Assembly (NCBI GenBank): GCA_028290245.1
Contig: JAQGKG010000171.1
Coordinates: 1 to 9,855 of the forward strand
Reading direction: 5' to 3'
Source: Devosia sp.
GTDB lineage: Bacteria; Pseudomonadota; Alphaproteobacteria; Rhizobiales; Devosiaceae
Length of the DNA: 9,855 nt
Part shown: in pieces, positions 1 through 6,134 of the stretch
Numbering within the stretch: the first letter of the stretch is position 1
Layout of the letters: every line of letters starts with the position of its first letter
Notes under the pieces: model-generated
Seen by the model: only the letters and a program-made list of their open reading frames with translations
The model's database searches: none
Told to the model about the DNA's origin: nothing
Program-made: the position numbers and the translations under genes

Positions 1-88
1 AGTTGTTGGCCAGGGCGACTTTGACGGCGCTTCGGACTCGTTCTTCGAAGCTGCTAAGGCTACCGTTGGCGTTGCTTACCACTTCTAA
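1..88 (+). CDS. C-terminal end of an outer-membrane beta-barrel (porin-like) protein, partial
   Basis: An open frame entering from the left edge (codons in phase from base 2) ends at TAA 86-88 and gives 28 residues finishing in ATVGVAYHF. Alternating hydrophobic residues ending in a C-terminal Phe are the usual last beta-strand and BAM-recognition signal of Gram-negative outer-membrane barrels. The codons favour GCT, GTT and TTC, which fits a highly expressed porin, but the sample is small. The start and most of the protein lie outside the window, so porin versus another small barrel (Omp25/31-like) cannot be decided. It is followed by a terminator and is probably not part of the nuo operon. 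Confidence 0.7.
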   Translation, partial: VVGQGDFDGASDSFFEAAKATVGVAYHF

Positions 89-100
89 GATTTGCAATCG

Positions 101-124
101 GGCAGGGCGGTTCGCCGTCCTCCC
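101..124 (+). other. Hairpin with TTCG loop just after the porin-like stop codon
   Basis: Arms 101-110 and 115-124 pair around a TTCG loop (111-114), with one G-T wobble (107/118) and one C-C mismatch (103/122). No T-run follows, so by itself it is not a classical intrinsic terminator. It sits 12 nt after the stop and ahead of the real terminator. It could protect the 3' end of the porin mRNA from exonucleases, which is inference. Confidence 0.4.
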
Positions 125-151
125 AACCTAGCGTCTTGCAAACCCAATTCG

Positions 152-186
152 GCGACCCAGGCAACTGGGTCGCTGTTTTGGTTTTT
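152..186 (+). terminator. Rho-independent terminator of the porin-like gene
   Basis: A perfect 9-bp stem (152-160 GCGACCCAG, 165-173 CTGGGTCGC) closes a GCAA tetraloop of the stable GNRA class. It is followed directly by a T-rich tract (TGTTTTGGTTTTT, 174-186). This is the textbook form of an intrinsic terminator on the plus strand and ends transcription from the upstream gene before the nuo operon. Confidence 0.88.
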
Positions 187-438
187 AGCTTTGAATCTAG
201 CTCTGCCTTATGCCACCTCAAATCAGCTGTTCGCCCAAAATCTCGCGTGTTCGAGGCAAAACCGCACTGGCGGAACCGGGGGCGACAAACCGGTGTTTTC
301 TAGTTTACCCACTATCGATATATGATTGTTTTTCTCAGATTTTCTTTCCCTTGAATCCGGGTAGGCAAAGGTCTAAGCCCAAGCCATCAACTGTCGCGTC
401 GGTTCGCTCGCCCCAATTGCTTGCGTAGCCCGCGTATC
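187..438. other. Intergenic leader region upstream of nuoA, no gene seen
   Basis: About 250 bases between the terminator and the inverted repeat before nuoA. The region is visibly richer in A and T than the genes. Short open frames at 92-325 and 210-428 have low-complexity, non-family-like translations and no good ribosome-binding site, so I do not call them. The nuo promoter must lie here or in the next 35 bases. No tRNA-like or riboswitch-like fold was recognised by eye. Confidence 0.6.
297..326 (+). promoter_or_regulatory. Weak candidate sigma-70 promoter for the nuo operon
   Basis: TATGAT at 321-326 matches five of six bases of the TATAAT -10 consensus. TTTCTA at 297-302, 18 bp upstream, is a poor -35 (three of six matches to TTGACA). 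This would give a leader of about 140 nt before nuoA. A TTGAAT at 351-356 is another possible -35 but has no good -10 at the right distance. The call is tentative. Confidence 0.22.
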
Positions 439-454
439 CCGGTCGCCCGACCGG
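439..454. repeat. Perfect inverted repeat 20 nt before nuoA
   Basis: CCGGTCG (439-445) and its exact reverse complement CGACCGG (448-454) flank a 2-nt centre. As DNA it could be a dimeric regulator's operator. As RNA it would fold into a 5-6 bp GC-rich hairpin just upstream of the nuoA start. No regulator is identified from the sequence. Confidence 0.5.
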
Positions 455-474
455 CCTAGAAAACAGGCTGCCGC

Positions 475-840
475 ATGACTGATTTGCTCAGCGAATATCT
501 GCCGATTGTCATCTTCCTTGGCATTGCCGCCGTTATAGGTGCAGCGCTGCTGGTCGCGCCGTTCATCATTGCCGTGAAGAACGCGGATCCGGAAAAGATT
601 TCCGCGTTCGGGGCTGGTTTTGAAGCTTTCGATGACGCCCGCATGAAGTTTGATGTGCGATTCTATCTGGTCTCGATTCTCTTCATCATCTTCGATCTTG
701 AAGTGGCGTTCCTGTTTCCTTGGGCCGTTGCGTTCCGAGACGTGGGCTGGTTTGGCTTCTGGTCGATGATGATCTTCCTCGGCGTGTTGACCGTCGGCTT
801 TATCTACGAATGGCGCAAAGGGGCCCTGGAATGGGATTGA
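475..840 (+). CDS. nuoA: NADH-quinone oxidoreductase subunit A
   Basis: NuoA (mitochondrial ND3 homologue, 121 aa) is a small membrane subunit of complex I at the interface with the hydrophilic arm, in the inner membrane near the quinone channel. Three hydrophobic helices are visible at about residues 9-33, 62-83 and 92-112. The family core DDARMKFDVRFY (53-64) and FDLEVAFLFPW (73-83) is intact. The loop between helices 1 and 2 reads SAFGAGFEAF (43-52), where most homologues have Tyr-Glu-Cys-Gly. The Glu and Cys are replaced by Gly46 and Ala47. The start ATG has only a weak upstream AGG (465-467), but the N-terminus fits the family. It is the first operon gene and its last 10 bases overlap nuoB. 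Confidence 0.96.
   Translation: MTDLLSEYLPIVIFLGIAAVIGAALLVAPFIIAVKNADPEKISAFGAGFEAFDDARMKFDVRFYLVSILFIIFDLEVAFLFPWAVAFRDVGWFGFWSMMIFLGVLTVGFIYEWRKGALEWD
817..823 (+). promoter_or_regulatory. Ribosome-binding site setting the nuoB start
   Basis: AAAGGGG lies inside the end of nuoA, 7 nt before the ATG at 831. This supports 831 as the nuoB start over the in-frame ATG at 858, which has no comparable site. Confidence 0.6.
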
Positions 841-1412
841 GCGAACAGAACGGTACGATGGTCGCGCAGCGCCCGACCGGCCTGGTTGACCCACGTGGCA
901 ACAAGGTTGCCGCGGCTAACGATTCATTTTTTACCGACGTGACCGATGAGCTGGCCGACAAAGGCTTCCTCGTCTCCACCGTGTCGCAGCTCGTCAACTG
1001 GGCCCGCACCGGCTCGCTGATGTGGATGCAGACCGGTCTGGCCTGCTGTGCGGTCGAGATGATGCAGATGTCGATGCCGCGCTACGATGTCGAGCGTTTC
1101 GGCACCGCGCCGCGCGCCTCTCCGCGCCAGTCTGACGTGCTGATCGTGGCTGGGACGCTGACCAACAAGATGGCTCCGGCTCTGCGCAAGGTCTATGACC
1201 AGATGCCTGAGCCACGCTACGTCATCTCAATGGGCAGTTGTGCCAATGGGGGCGGTTACTACCACTACTCCTACTCGGTCGTTCGTGGTTGCGATCGCGT
1301 GCTACCGGTCGACATTTATGTCCCCGGCTGCCCGCCCACTGCTGAAGCGCTGCTTTACGGCATCCTGCTGCTGCAGAAGAAGATTCGCCGCACTGGCACG
1401 ATCGAACGCTAG
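831..1412 (+). CDS. nuoB: NADH-quinone oxidoreductase subunit B (cluster N2)
   Basis: NuoB (PSST homologue, 193 aa from the ATG at 831) binds the terminal [4Fe-4S] cluster N2, which passes electrons to quinone at the NuoB/NuoD interface. The N2 ligands are visible: the tandem Cys72-Cys73 in GLACCAVEM, Cys137 in MGSCANGG and Cys167 in VPGCPPT. The hallmark stretch MPRYDVERFG (82-91) is also present. The ATG at 831 overlaps the nuoA end by 10 bases, gives the MGLS N-terminus usual in rhizobial NuoB, and has AAAGGGG 7 nt upstream. The open frame extends further upstream, but that part is nuoA read in another frame. nuoC follows after 10 nt. Confidence 0.97.
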   Translation: MGLSEQNGTMVAQRPTGLVDPRGNKVAAANDSFFTDVTDELADKGFLVSTVSQLVNWARTGSLMWMQTGLACCAVEMMQMSMPRYDVERFGTAPRASPRQSDVLIVAGTLTNKMAPALRKVYDQMPEPRYVISMGSCANGGGYYHYSYSVVRGCDRVLPVDIYVPGCPPTAEALLYGILLLQKKIRRTGTIER

Positions 1413-1422
1413 GGGCGCTGAG

Positions 1423-2040
1423 ATGGATGAAGTAACCCAGGTCGAGCCGCTTGTGGACCTCGGCACGCACATCGCAGGCGCGCTCGGCGACGCAGTGTTG
1501 GCCCAGCAGGTCGCTTATGGCGAGCTGACGTTGACCGTGCAGCGCGATGCCATTGTGGACGTCGTAACGTTTTTGCGTGACGACTCCCGCTGCCGGTTCA
1601 TCAGCTTCGTCGACGTCTGCGGCGTCGATTATCCGGCCCGCGACGAGCGGTTCGACGTGGTATATCATTTAATGAGCCCGCACTTGAATCAGCGCATTCG
1701 CGTCAAGCTCACCGCCGATGACGTGAACCCCGTTCCGAGCATTACCGGCGTCTTCAGGGGCGCTGAATGGTTCGAACGCGAAGCCTATGATCTTTACGGC
1801 ATGCTGTTTTCGGGACATGGCGATCTGCGCCGCATCCTGACCGACTACGGCTTTGACGGTCATCCGTTGCGCAAGGATTTCCCGACGACTGGTTTCGTCG
1901 AGGTTCGCTACGACGAAGAGCGTAAGCGCGTCGTATATGAGCCGGTAAAGTTGATGCAGGAATATCGTTCGTTCGACTATCTGTCACCTTGGGAGGGTAC
2001 GGACTACGTGCTGCCCGGTGACGAGAAGGCCAAGCAATGA
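1423..2040 (+). CDS. nuoC: NADH-quinone oxidoreductase subunit C
   Basis: NuoC (30-kDa subunit homologue, 205 aa) is a cofactor-free structural subunit of the connecting arm beside NuoD. The complex I 30-kDa signature is clear at residues about 118-154: EREAYDLYGM, then HGDLRRILTDYGF and GHPLRKDFP. The C-terminus YLSPWEG is also typical. It is a stand-alone gene, not the NuoCD fusion of enterobacteria. The ATG at 1423 has AGGGG (1411-1415), overlapping the nuoB stop, 7 nt upstream. The frame is open upstream, but that part lies within nuoB. The stop TGA overlaps the nuoD ATG in an ATGA arrangement, which suggests translational coupling. Confidence 0.96.
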   Translation: MDEVTQVEPLVDLGTHIAGALGDAVLAQQVAYGELTLTVQRDAIVDVVTFLRDDSRCRFISFVDVCGVDYPARDERFDVVYHLMSPHLNQRIRVKLTADDVNPVPSITGVFRGAEWFEREAYDLYGMLFSGHGDLRRILTDYGFDGHPLRKDFPTTGFVEVRYDEERKRVVYEPVKLMQEYRSFDYLSPWEGTDYVLPGDEKAKQ

Positions 2041-3230
2041 CTGTTGAAGCCGAAGTCCGCAATTTCACCATCAACTTTGGTCCCGTGCACCCTTCGGCGC
2101 ATGGTGTGCTGCGTTTGATTTTGGAACTCGACGGCGAAATCGTCGAGCGCGTCGATCCGCATATCGGGCTGCTGCATCGCGGCACTGAAAAGCTGATCGA
2201 GTCCAAAACCTATTTGCAGGCACTGCCGTATTTCGATCGCCTCGACTACGTAGCGCCGATGAGCCAAGAGCATGCGTTTGCGCTGGCCATCGAGAAACTC
2301 CTTGGCCTTGAGGTACCGCGTCGCGGACAGTTAATTCGGGTGCTGTATTGCGAAATCAGTCGCCTGCTGTCGCATCTGATGAATGTCACCACCCAGGCCA
2401 TGGACGTTGGGGCTCTGACCCCGCCGCTTTGGGGCTTTGAGCAGCGTGAACAGCTCATGGTATTCTATGAGCGCGCATCCGGTTCTCGCATGCATGCCGC
2501 GTATTTCCGTCCCGGCGGCGTCCATCAGGATCTGCCACAGGCACTGGTCGATGATATAGCAACCTTTTGCGAGACCTTTCCCAAGGCACTCGCCGACATC
2601 GACACGCTGTTGACCAACAACCGTATTTTCAAGCAGCGCAACGTCGATATCGGCGTGGTCGAGCTCGACGATGCCTGGAATATGGGTTTTTCAGGCATAC
2701 TGGTGCGCAGTTCGGGCGCTGCATGGGATCTGCGCAAGAGCCAGCCATACGACTGCTATGACGAGATGGAGTTCGACATTCCCATCGGCAAGAATGGCGA
2801 CTGCTACGATCGTTATCTGATCCGCATGGAAGAAATGCGCCAGTCGATAAGCATCATGAAGCAATGCATCGCGAAGCTGAACGCGCCGGAAGGCAAGGGC
2901 CCAGTGTCATCGATGGATGGCAAGGTCGTTCCGCCCAAGCGTGGAGAGATGAAGACGTCGATGGAAGCGCTTATCCATCACTTCAAGCTATATACTGAAG
3001 GCTTCAAGGTTCCCGCTGGCGAGGTATATGCCGCAGTCGAAGCCCCCAAGGGCGAATTCGGCGTGTACCTAGTCAGTGACGGCACCAACAAGCCCTACCG
3101 CTGCAAAATTCGGGCCCCGGGTTTTGCGCATTTGTCGGCCATGGATTTCCTGTGTCGCGGCCACATGCTGGCTGACGTCTCGGCGATCCTTGGCTCGCTC
3201 GATATCGTGTTCGGAGAGGTTGATCGCTAA
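2037..3230 (+). CDS. nuoD: NADH-quinone oxidoreductase subunit D (quinone-site subunit)
   Basis: NuoD (49-kDa homologue, 397 aa, normal length) forms the quinone-binding cavity with NuoB and NuoH and descends from the large subunit of [NiFe] hydrogenases. The conserved FGPVHPSAHGVLRL motif (residues 14-27) supplies a quinone-site His, and RLDYVAP (68-74) supplies the Tyr (Tyr71) known in the family to contact the quinone headgroup. Other family blocks seen are PHIGLLHRGTEKL, MHAAYFRPGGVHQDLP, SGAAWDLRKSQPYD, SMEALIHHFKLYTEG and the C-terminal SLDIVFGEVDR. The nickel-binding cysteines of hydrogenases are absent, as expected. GAGAAGG at 2023-2029 is the ribosome-binding site. The stop TAA shares one base with the nuoE ATG. 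Confidence 0.97.
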   Translation: MTVEAEVRNFTINFGPVHPSAHGVLRLILELDGEIVERVDPHIGLLHRGTEKLIESKTYLQALPYFDRLDYVAPMSQEHAFALAIEKLLGLEVPRRGQLIRVLYCEISRLLSHLMNVTTQAMDVGALTPPLWGFEQREQLMVFYERASGSRMHAAYFRPGGVHQDLPQALVDDIATFCETFPKALADIDTLLTNNRIFKQRNVDIGVVELDDAWNMGFSGILVRSSGAAWDLRKSQPYDCYDEMEFDIPIGKNGDCYDRYLIRMEEMRQSISIMKQCIAKLNAPEGKGPVSSMDGKVVPPKRGEMKTSMEALIHHFKLYTEGFKVPAGEVYAAVEAPKGEFGVYLVSDGTNKPYRCKIRAPGFAHLSAMDFLCRGHMLADVSAILGSLDIVFGEVDR

Positions 3231-4570
3231 TGGTTGCGCGTCGCCTTGCGGATAAGTCGGTTCAGCCGGTGGCATTCGCCTTTACCAATGACAACGCCAC
3301 ATGGGCTGAGTGGAAGATCGGGCAGTACCCGGCCGGCCGCCAGCAGTCTGCCGTTATCCCGCTGCTTATGCGCGCCCAGGAACAGGACGGCTGGGTCAGC
3401 CGTGCCTCGATCGAAAAGGTCGCCGACATGCTCGGCATGGCCTACATTCGTGTGCTGGAAGTGGCAACGTTCTATACCCAGTTCCAGCTGCAGCCAGTCG
3501 GCACGCGTGCCCACGTCCAGGTTTGCGGCACGACGCCATGCCAGTTGCGCGGCGCCGAGGGGCTGATCGAGGTCTGCAAGAGCAAGATCCACCACGAACC
3601 GCACCATCTGAATGCAGATGGCACGATGAGCTGGGAAGAGGTCGAATGTGCCGGGGCTTGCGTGAACGCGCCCATGGTCACCATTTTCAAGGACACTTAC
3701 GAAGACTTGACCGAGGATCGGCTTGCCGAGATCATCGACGCTTTTGCCGCTGGCAATGGCCAGACGATCAAGACGGGTACGCAGACCGAACGGCTGAATG
3801 CGGCGCCTGAAGGTGGCCGTGTCGTGCTGCTCGAAGAAGCGACGACCTATCGCGAAAAGTTTGTTCCGCCGGCGCCGCCGCCAGAAGCTGCGCCTGCGCC
3901 CGCTGCTGCAGCACCGGCTGCCGTTGCGCCCGCCACTCCGGCTGCGCCTCTCGCGCCGACTACGGCTGGAAGGCCCAGGGACGTTGTCGAGGAGTCGGCA
4001 CCCGCCATTAAGGGCCCGTCACCAGACGCCAAGGTCTCCGAGGCCAAAGCCGAAGGCGAACGCAAGGCTGCCGATACGGCTGCCAAGGACAACGGTGAGC
4101 CTAACAAGGCCATGCGCCCCAACGCCACCGGCGCGGAATCCGATGCGTCGAAAGTTGATGGTGGCAAGGCGCCAGGCAAGGCCTCGGCCGATACTCCGGC
4201 GGCTGACGGCACCAATACGTCGGTCAAGAAGACCCGTACCATCATCGCTCCCAAGGCAAACCCGAAAGAGGTCAATCCTGTTGCTGAAAAAGGCGGGGAT
4301 TTATTACTGTTCGTAGCGCCTGAAGGCGCTGCAGACGATCTCAAGTGGATCTCTGGTGTTGGCCCGGTGCTCGAGCGCCGTCTCAATGCGCTTGGCATTA
4401 CCAAGTGGAGCCAGATTGCCGCTCTGACGCCAGAGCAGATCGATCTGGTCGAAGGATCACTGAACTTCAAGGGTCGCATTGCACGCGACAATTGGTTGGC
4501 TCAGGCCGAGTTGCTCGCCCGTGGCGGCGAGGCAGAATATATCCGCGTCTTCGGCAAGAAGCCGCGTTAG
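3230..4570 (+). CDS. nuoE: NADH-quinone oxidoreductase subunit E (cluster N1a) with long C-terminal extension
   Basis: NuoE (24-kDa homologue) carries the off-path [2Fe-2S] cluster N1a next to NuoF. Residues about 20-190 are the normal thioredoxin-like domain, with ligands Cys99 and Cys104 (VCGTTPC) and Cys140 and Cys144 (ECAGAC). At 446 aa the protein is more than twice the length of a minimal NuoE (about 160-200 aa). Residues 212-355 form an Ala/Pro-rich then charged, probably disordered linker. Residues 366-433 look like a helix-hairpin-helix or H3TH domain (DDLKWISGVGPVLERRLNALG, then LTPEQIDLV and FKGRIARDNWLAQA). From memory, similar extensions occur in rhizobial NuoE and some alphaproteobacterial L21 proteins. 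The frame stays open with no frameshift. Start ATG overlaps the nuoD stop by one base, with GGAGAGG (3213-3219) upstream. Confidence 0.95.
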   Translation: MVARRLADKSVQPVAFAFTNDNATWAEWKIGQYPAGRQQSAVIPLLMRAQEQDGWVSRASIEKVADMLGMAYIRVLEVATFYTQFQLQPVGTRAHVQVCGTTPCQLRGAEGLIEVCKSKIHHEPHHLNADGTMSWEEVECAGACVNAPMVTIFKDTYEDLTEDRLAEIIDAFAAGNGQTIKTGTQTERLNAAPEGGRVVLLEEATTYREKFVPPAPPPEAAPAPAAAAPAAVAPATPAAPLAPTTAGRPRDVVEESAPAIKGPSPDAKVSEAKAEGERKAADTAAKDNGEPNKAMRPNATGAESDASKVDGGKAPGKASADTPAADGTNTSVKKTRTIIAPKANPKEVNPVAEKGGDLLLFVAPEGAADDLKWISGVGPVLERRLNALGITKWSQIAALTPEQIDLVEGSLNFKGRIARDNWLAQAELLARGGEAEYIRVFGKKPR

Positions 4571-4573
4571 GAG
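4569..4573 (+). promoter_or_regulatory. Ribosome-binding site of nuoF, overlapping the nuoE stop
   Basis: AGGAG begins inside the nuoE TAG stop (4568-4570) and ends 8 nt before TTG 4582. This is the strongest local evidence that nuoF starts at TTG 4582, since there is no ATG nearby in frame. Confidence 0.7.
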
Positions 4574-4581
4574 TGTGAGAA

Positions 4582-5889
4582 TTGCTCGCTGACAAGGATC
4601 GCATCTTCACCAACCTCTATGGCCAGGGCGACTGGGGCCTCGAAGGCGCGCGCAAGCGCGGCGGCTGGAATGGCACAAAGGAATTTCTCGACCAGGGTCG
4701 GGACTGGATCACCAACGAGGTCAAGGCCTCCGGCTTGCGCGGCCGTGGCGGTGCGGGTTTCCCCACCGGCCTCAAATGGTCGTTCATGCCCAAGGTCAAC
4801 GACGGCCGGCCGCATTACCTGCTTGTCAATGCCGACGAGTCCGAGCCCGGTACGTGTAAGGACCGCGAGATCCTGCGCCACGATCCGCATCACCTGATCG
4901 AAGGTTGCCTGATCGCCTGCCGCGCCATGGATGCGCATCTGGCGTTCATCTACGTGCGTGGCGAATTCGTGCGTGAGCGCGAACGCCTGGAGCGCGCGGT
5001 CGAGGAGGCCTATGAGGCCAAGCTGATCGGCAAGGATAATATCCACGGCTGGGACCTGGACATCATCGTCCATCACGGCGCCGGCGCGTACATTTGCGGC
5101 GAAGAAACCGCGCTGATGGAATCGCTGGAAGGCAAGAAGGGCCAGCCGCGCCTCAAGCCGCCTTTCCCGGCTGGCATGGGCGTCTATGGCAACCCAACCA
5201 CGGTAAACAACGTCGAATCTATTGCCGTTGTCCCGGAAATCCTTCGCCGGTCGGCGGGCTGGTTCTCGTCGATCGGGCGGGCCAACAATGTCGGCACCAA
5301 GCTGTTCATGGTCTCTGGCCACGTCAACAAGCCGGCAACCTTCGAAGAAGCCTTGGGCGAGAGCTTAAAGGACATCATCGAAAAGCATAGCGGCGGTATC
5401 CGCGGCGGCTGGGACAACCTCTTGGCTGTGATCCCCGGCGGTGCCTCGTGCCCCGTCGTGCGTGGTGAAGACATGATGGATGCCGTCATGGACTTTGACG
5501 GCCTTCGCGACAAGAAGTCGTCTTTCGGCACCGGCGGCATGATCATCATGGACAAGTCGACCGACATCATCAAAGCGATCTGGCGCATTTCGGCTTTCTT
5601 TAAGCATGAGAGCTGTGGCCAGTGCACGCCGTGCCGCGAAGGTACCGGCTGGATGATGCGCGTCATGGAGCGCATGGTTGAAGGCCGCGCTCAGAAGCGT
5701 GAAATCGACATGCTGTTCGAAGTGACCAAGCAGATCGAAGGGCACACCATCTGTGCGCTGGGCGATGCTGCGGCCTGGCCCGTTCAGGGCCTGATCCGCA
5801 ACTTCCGCCCCACCATCGAGGCGCGCATCGAGCAGTATACATATTCGTCCACCAGCGACGGCGCCGTGCCGTCGATCGCGGCGGAGTAG
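4582..5889 (+). CDS. nuoF: NADH-quinone oxidoreductase subunit F (NADH/FMN site, cluster N3), TTG start
   Basis: NuoF (51-kDa homologue, 435 aa) oxidises NADH, holds FMN and carries [4Fe-4S] cluster N3. The nucleotide-binding glycine loop is GLRGRGGAGFPTG (residues 51-63). NADESEPGT (83-91) and HHGAGAYICGEETALMESLEG (164-184) are further family blocks. N3 ligands are Cys345, Cys348 and Cys351 (SCGQCTPC) plus Cys391 (TICALGD). The start is TTG at 4582, giving MLADKDRIFTNLYG, which matches the usual rhizobial N-terminus, and AGGAG lies 8 nt upstream. The protein ends in a short Ser/Ala-rich tail (about 421-435), the last codons of which (GCG GAG TAG) belong to the direct repeat at 5881-5900. 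Confidence 0.96.
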   Translation: MLADKDRIFTNLYGQGDWGLEGARKRGGWNGTKEFLDQGRDWITNEVKASGLRGRGGAGFPTGLKWSFMPKVNDGRPHYLLVNADESEPGTCKDREILRHDPHHLIEGCLIACRAMDAHLAFIYVRGEFVRERERLERAVEEAYEAKLIGKDNIHGWDLDIIVHHGAGAYICGEETALMESLEGKKGQPRLKPPFPAGMGVYGNPTTVNNVESIAVVPEILRRSAGWFSSIGRANNVGTKLFMVSGHVNKPATFEEALGESLKDIIEKHSGGIRGGWDNLLAVIPGGASCPVVRGEDMMDAVMDFDGLRDKKSSFGTGGMIIMDKSTDIIKAIWRISAFFKHESCGQCTPCREGTGWMMRVMERMVEGRAQKREIDMLFEVTKQIEGHTICALGDAAAWPVQGLIRNFRPTIEARIEQYTYSSTSDGAVPSIAAE

Positions 5890-5900
5890 GGCTGATGGCA
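5881..5900 (+). repeat. Direct repeat, left copy, at the nuoF/small-gene junction
   Basis: GCGGAGTAGGGCTGATGGCA, identical over 20 bases to 6126-6145 and differing immediately on both sides. This copy contains the last two nuoF codons, its TAG stop, a GGAG ribosome-binding site, and the first five bases of the small gene after its A (ATGGCA). The copies are 245 bp apart and bound the small coiled-coil gene. Confidence 0.95.
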
Positions 5901-6134
5901 GACGAACCCGACAACATTGTCCTGGTGATGCTGCGACGTATCGACGATCGCCTCGGCCGCATGGACGAGCGTCTAGAGCGTATCGAATTTGATGTGCATG
6001 AAATTAAGATCAGGATGACCTCCGTTGAGGAAGGGCTTAACAGCCTTAATCGGCGGGTGGATCGAATGGAAGACCGGGTGCTGCGGATCGAGAAACGTCT
6101 CGAACTCGTCAGCCCTGCCGGGTTCGCGGAGTAG
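5895..6134 (+). CDS. Small coiled-coil protein encoded between nuoF and nuoG, function unknown
   Basis: A 79-aa, highly charged protein with no cysteine, signal peptide or membrane helix. Hydrophobic residues fall in an unbroken 4-3 spacing at 9, 13, 16, 20, 23, 27, 30, 34, 37, 41, 44, 48, 51, 55, 58, 62, 65, 69 and 72, so residues 9-72 are about nine heptads of one continuous coiled coil, probably oligomeric. Arg/Asp/Glu fill most other positions (for example RIDDRLGRMDERLERIE). It starts 5 nt after the nuoF stop with GGAG 8 nt upstream and ends 5 nt before nuoG, so it is clearly co-translated with complex I genes. I recall similar short coiled-coil hypotheticals in rhizobial genomes but know no function. 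Complex I assembly or stability is only a guess from position. Confidence 0.85.
   Translation: MADEPDNIVLVMLRRIDDRLGRMDERLERIEFDVHEIKIRMTSVEEGLNSLNRRVDRMEDRVLRIEKRLELVSPAGFAE

Noticed and set aside
191..220. TTGAAT at 191-196 as a -35 box
   Set aside because: No -10-like hexamer lies 16-18 bp downstream. TATGCC is only 12 bp away.
92..428. Two short plus-strand open frames (92-325 and 210-428) in the intergenic region
   Set aside because: One runs through both porin hairpins and the terminator. Neither has a convincing ribosome-binding site, a recognisable motif or gene-like codon use.
444..883. 14-base match between the nuoA leader (444-457) and early nuoB (870-883)
   Set aside because: It is GC-rich, and one such match in about 10 kb is plausible by chance. 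The nuoB copy is normal coding sequence.
373..894. Long minus-strand open frame opposite nuoA
   Set aside because: It lies opposite a clear nuoA and the nuoA leader, has a low-complexity His/Arg/Asp-rich translation with no family pattern, and reflects codon bias of the plus-strand gene.
3863..4294. Ala/Pro-rich stretch of nuoE as a possible insertion or TonB-like fusion
   Set aside because: There are no repeats at its ends and no frame disturbance. It reads as an ordinary disordered linker between two domains of one protein.
3847..4491. Minus-strand open frame (214 codons) opposite the NuoE extension, raising the question whether the tail is really coding on the plus strand
   Set aside because: The plus-strand frame is continuous with the NuoE domain, ends in a recognisable helix-hairpin-helix-like domain just before nuoF, and matches the known pattern of long rhizobial NuoE. 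The antisense product is Ala/Ser/Gly-rich shadow sequence.
4567..5322. 251-codon minus-strand open frame opposite nuoF
   Set aside because: It mirrors a fully conserved nuoF. Long antisense frames are common opposite GC-rich genes, and there is no ribosome-binding site or recognisable domain.
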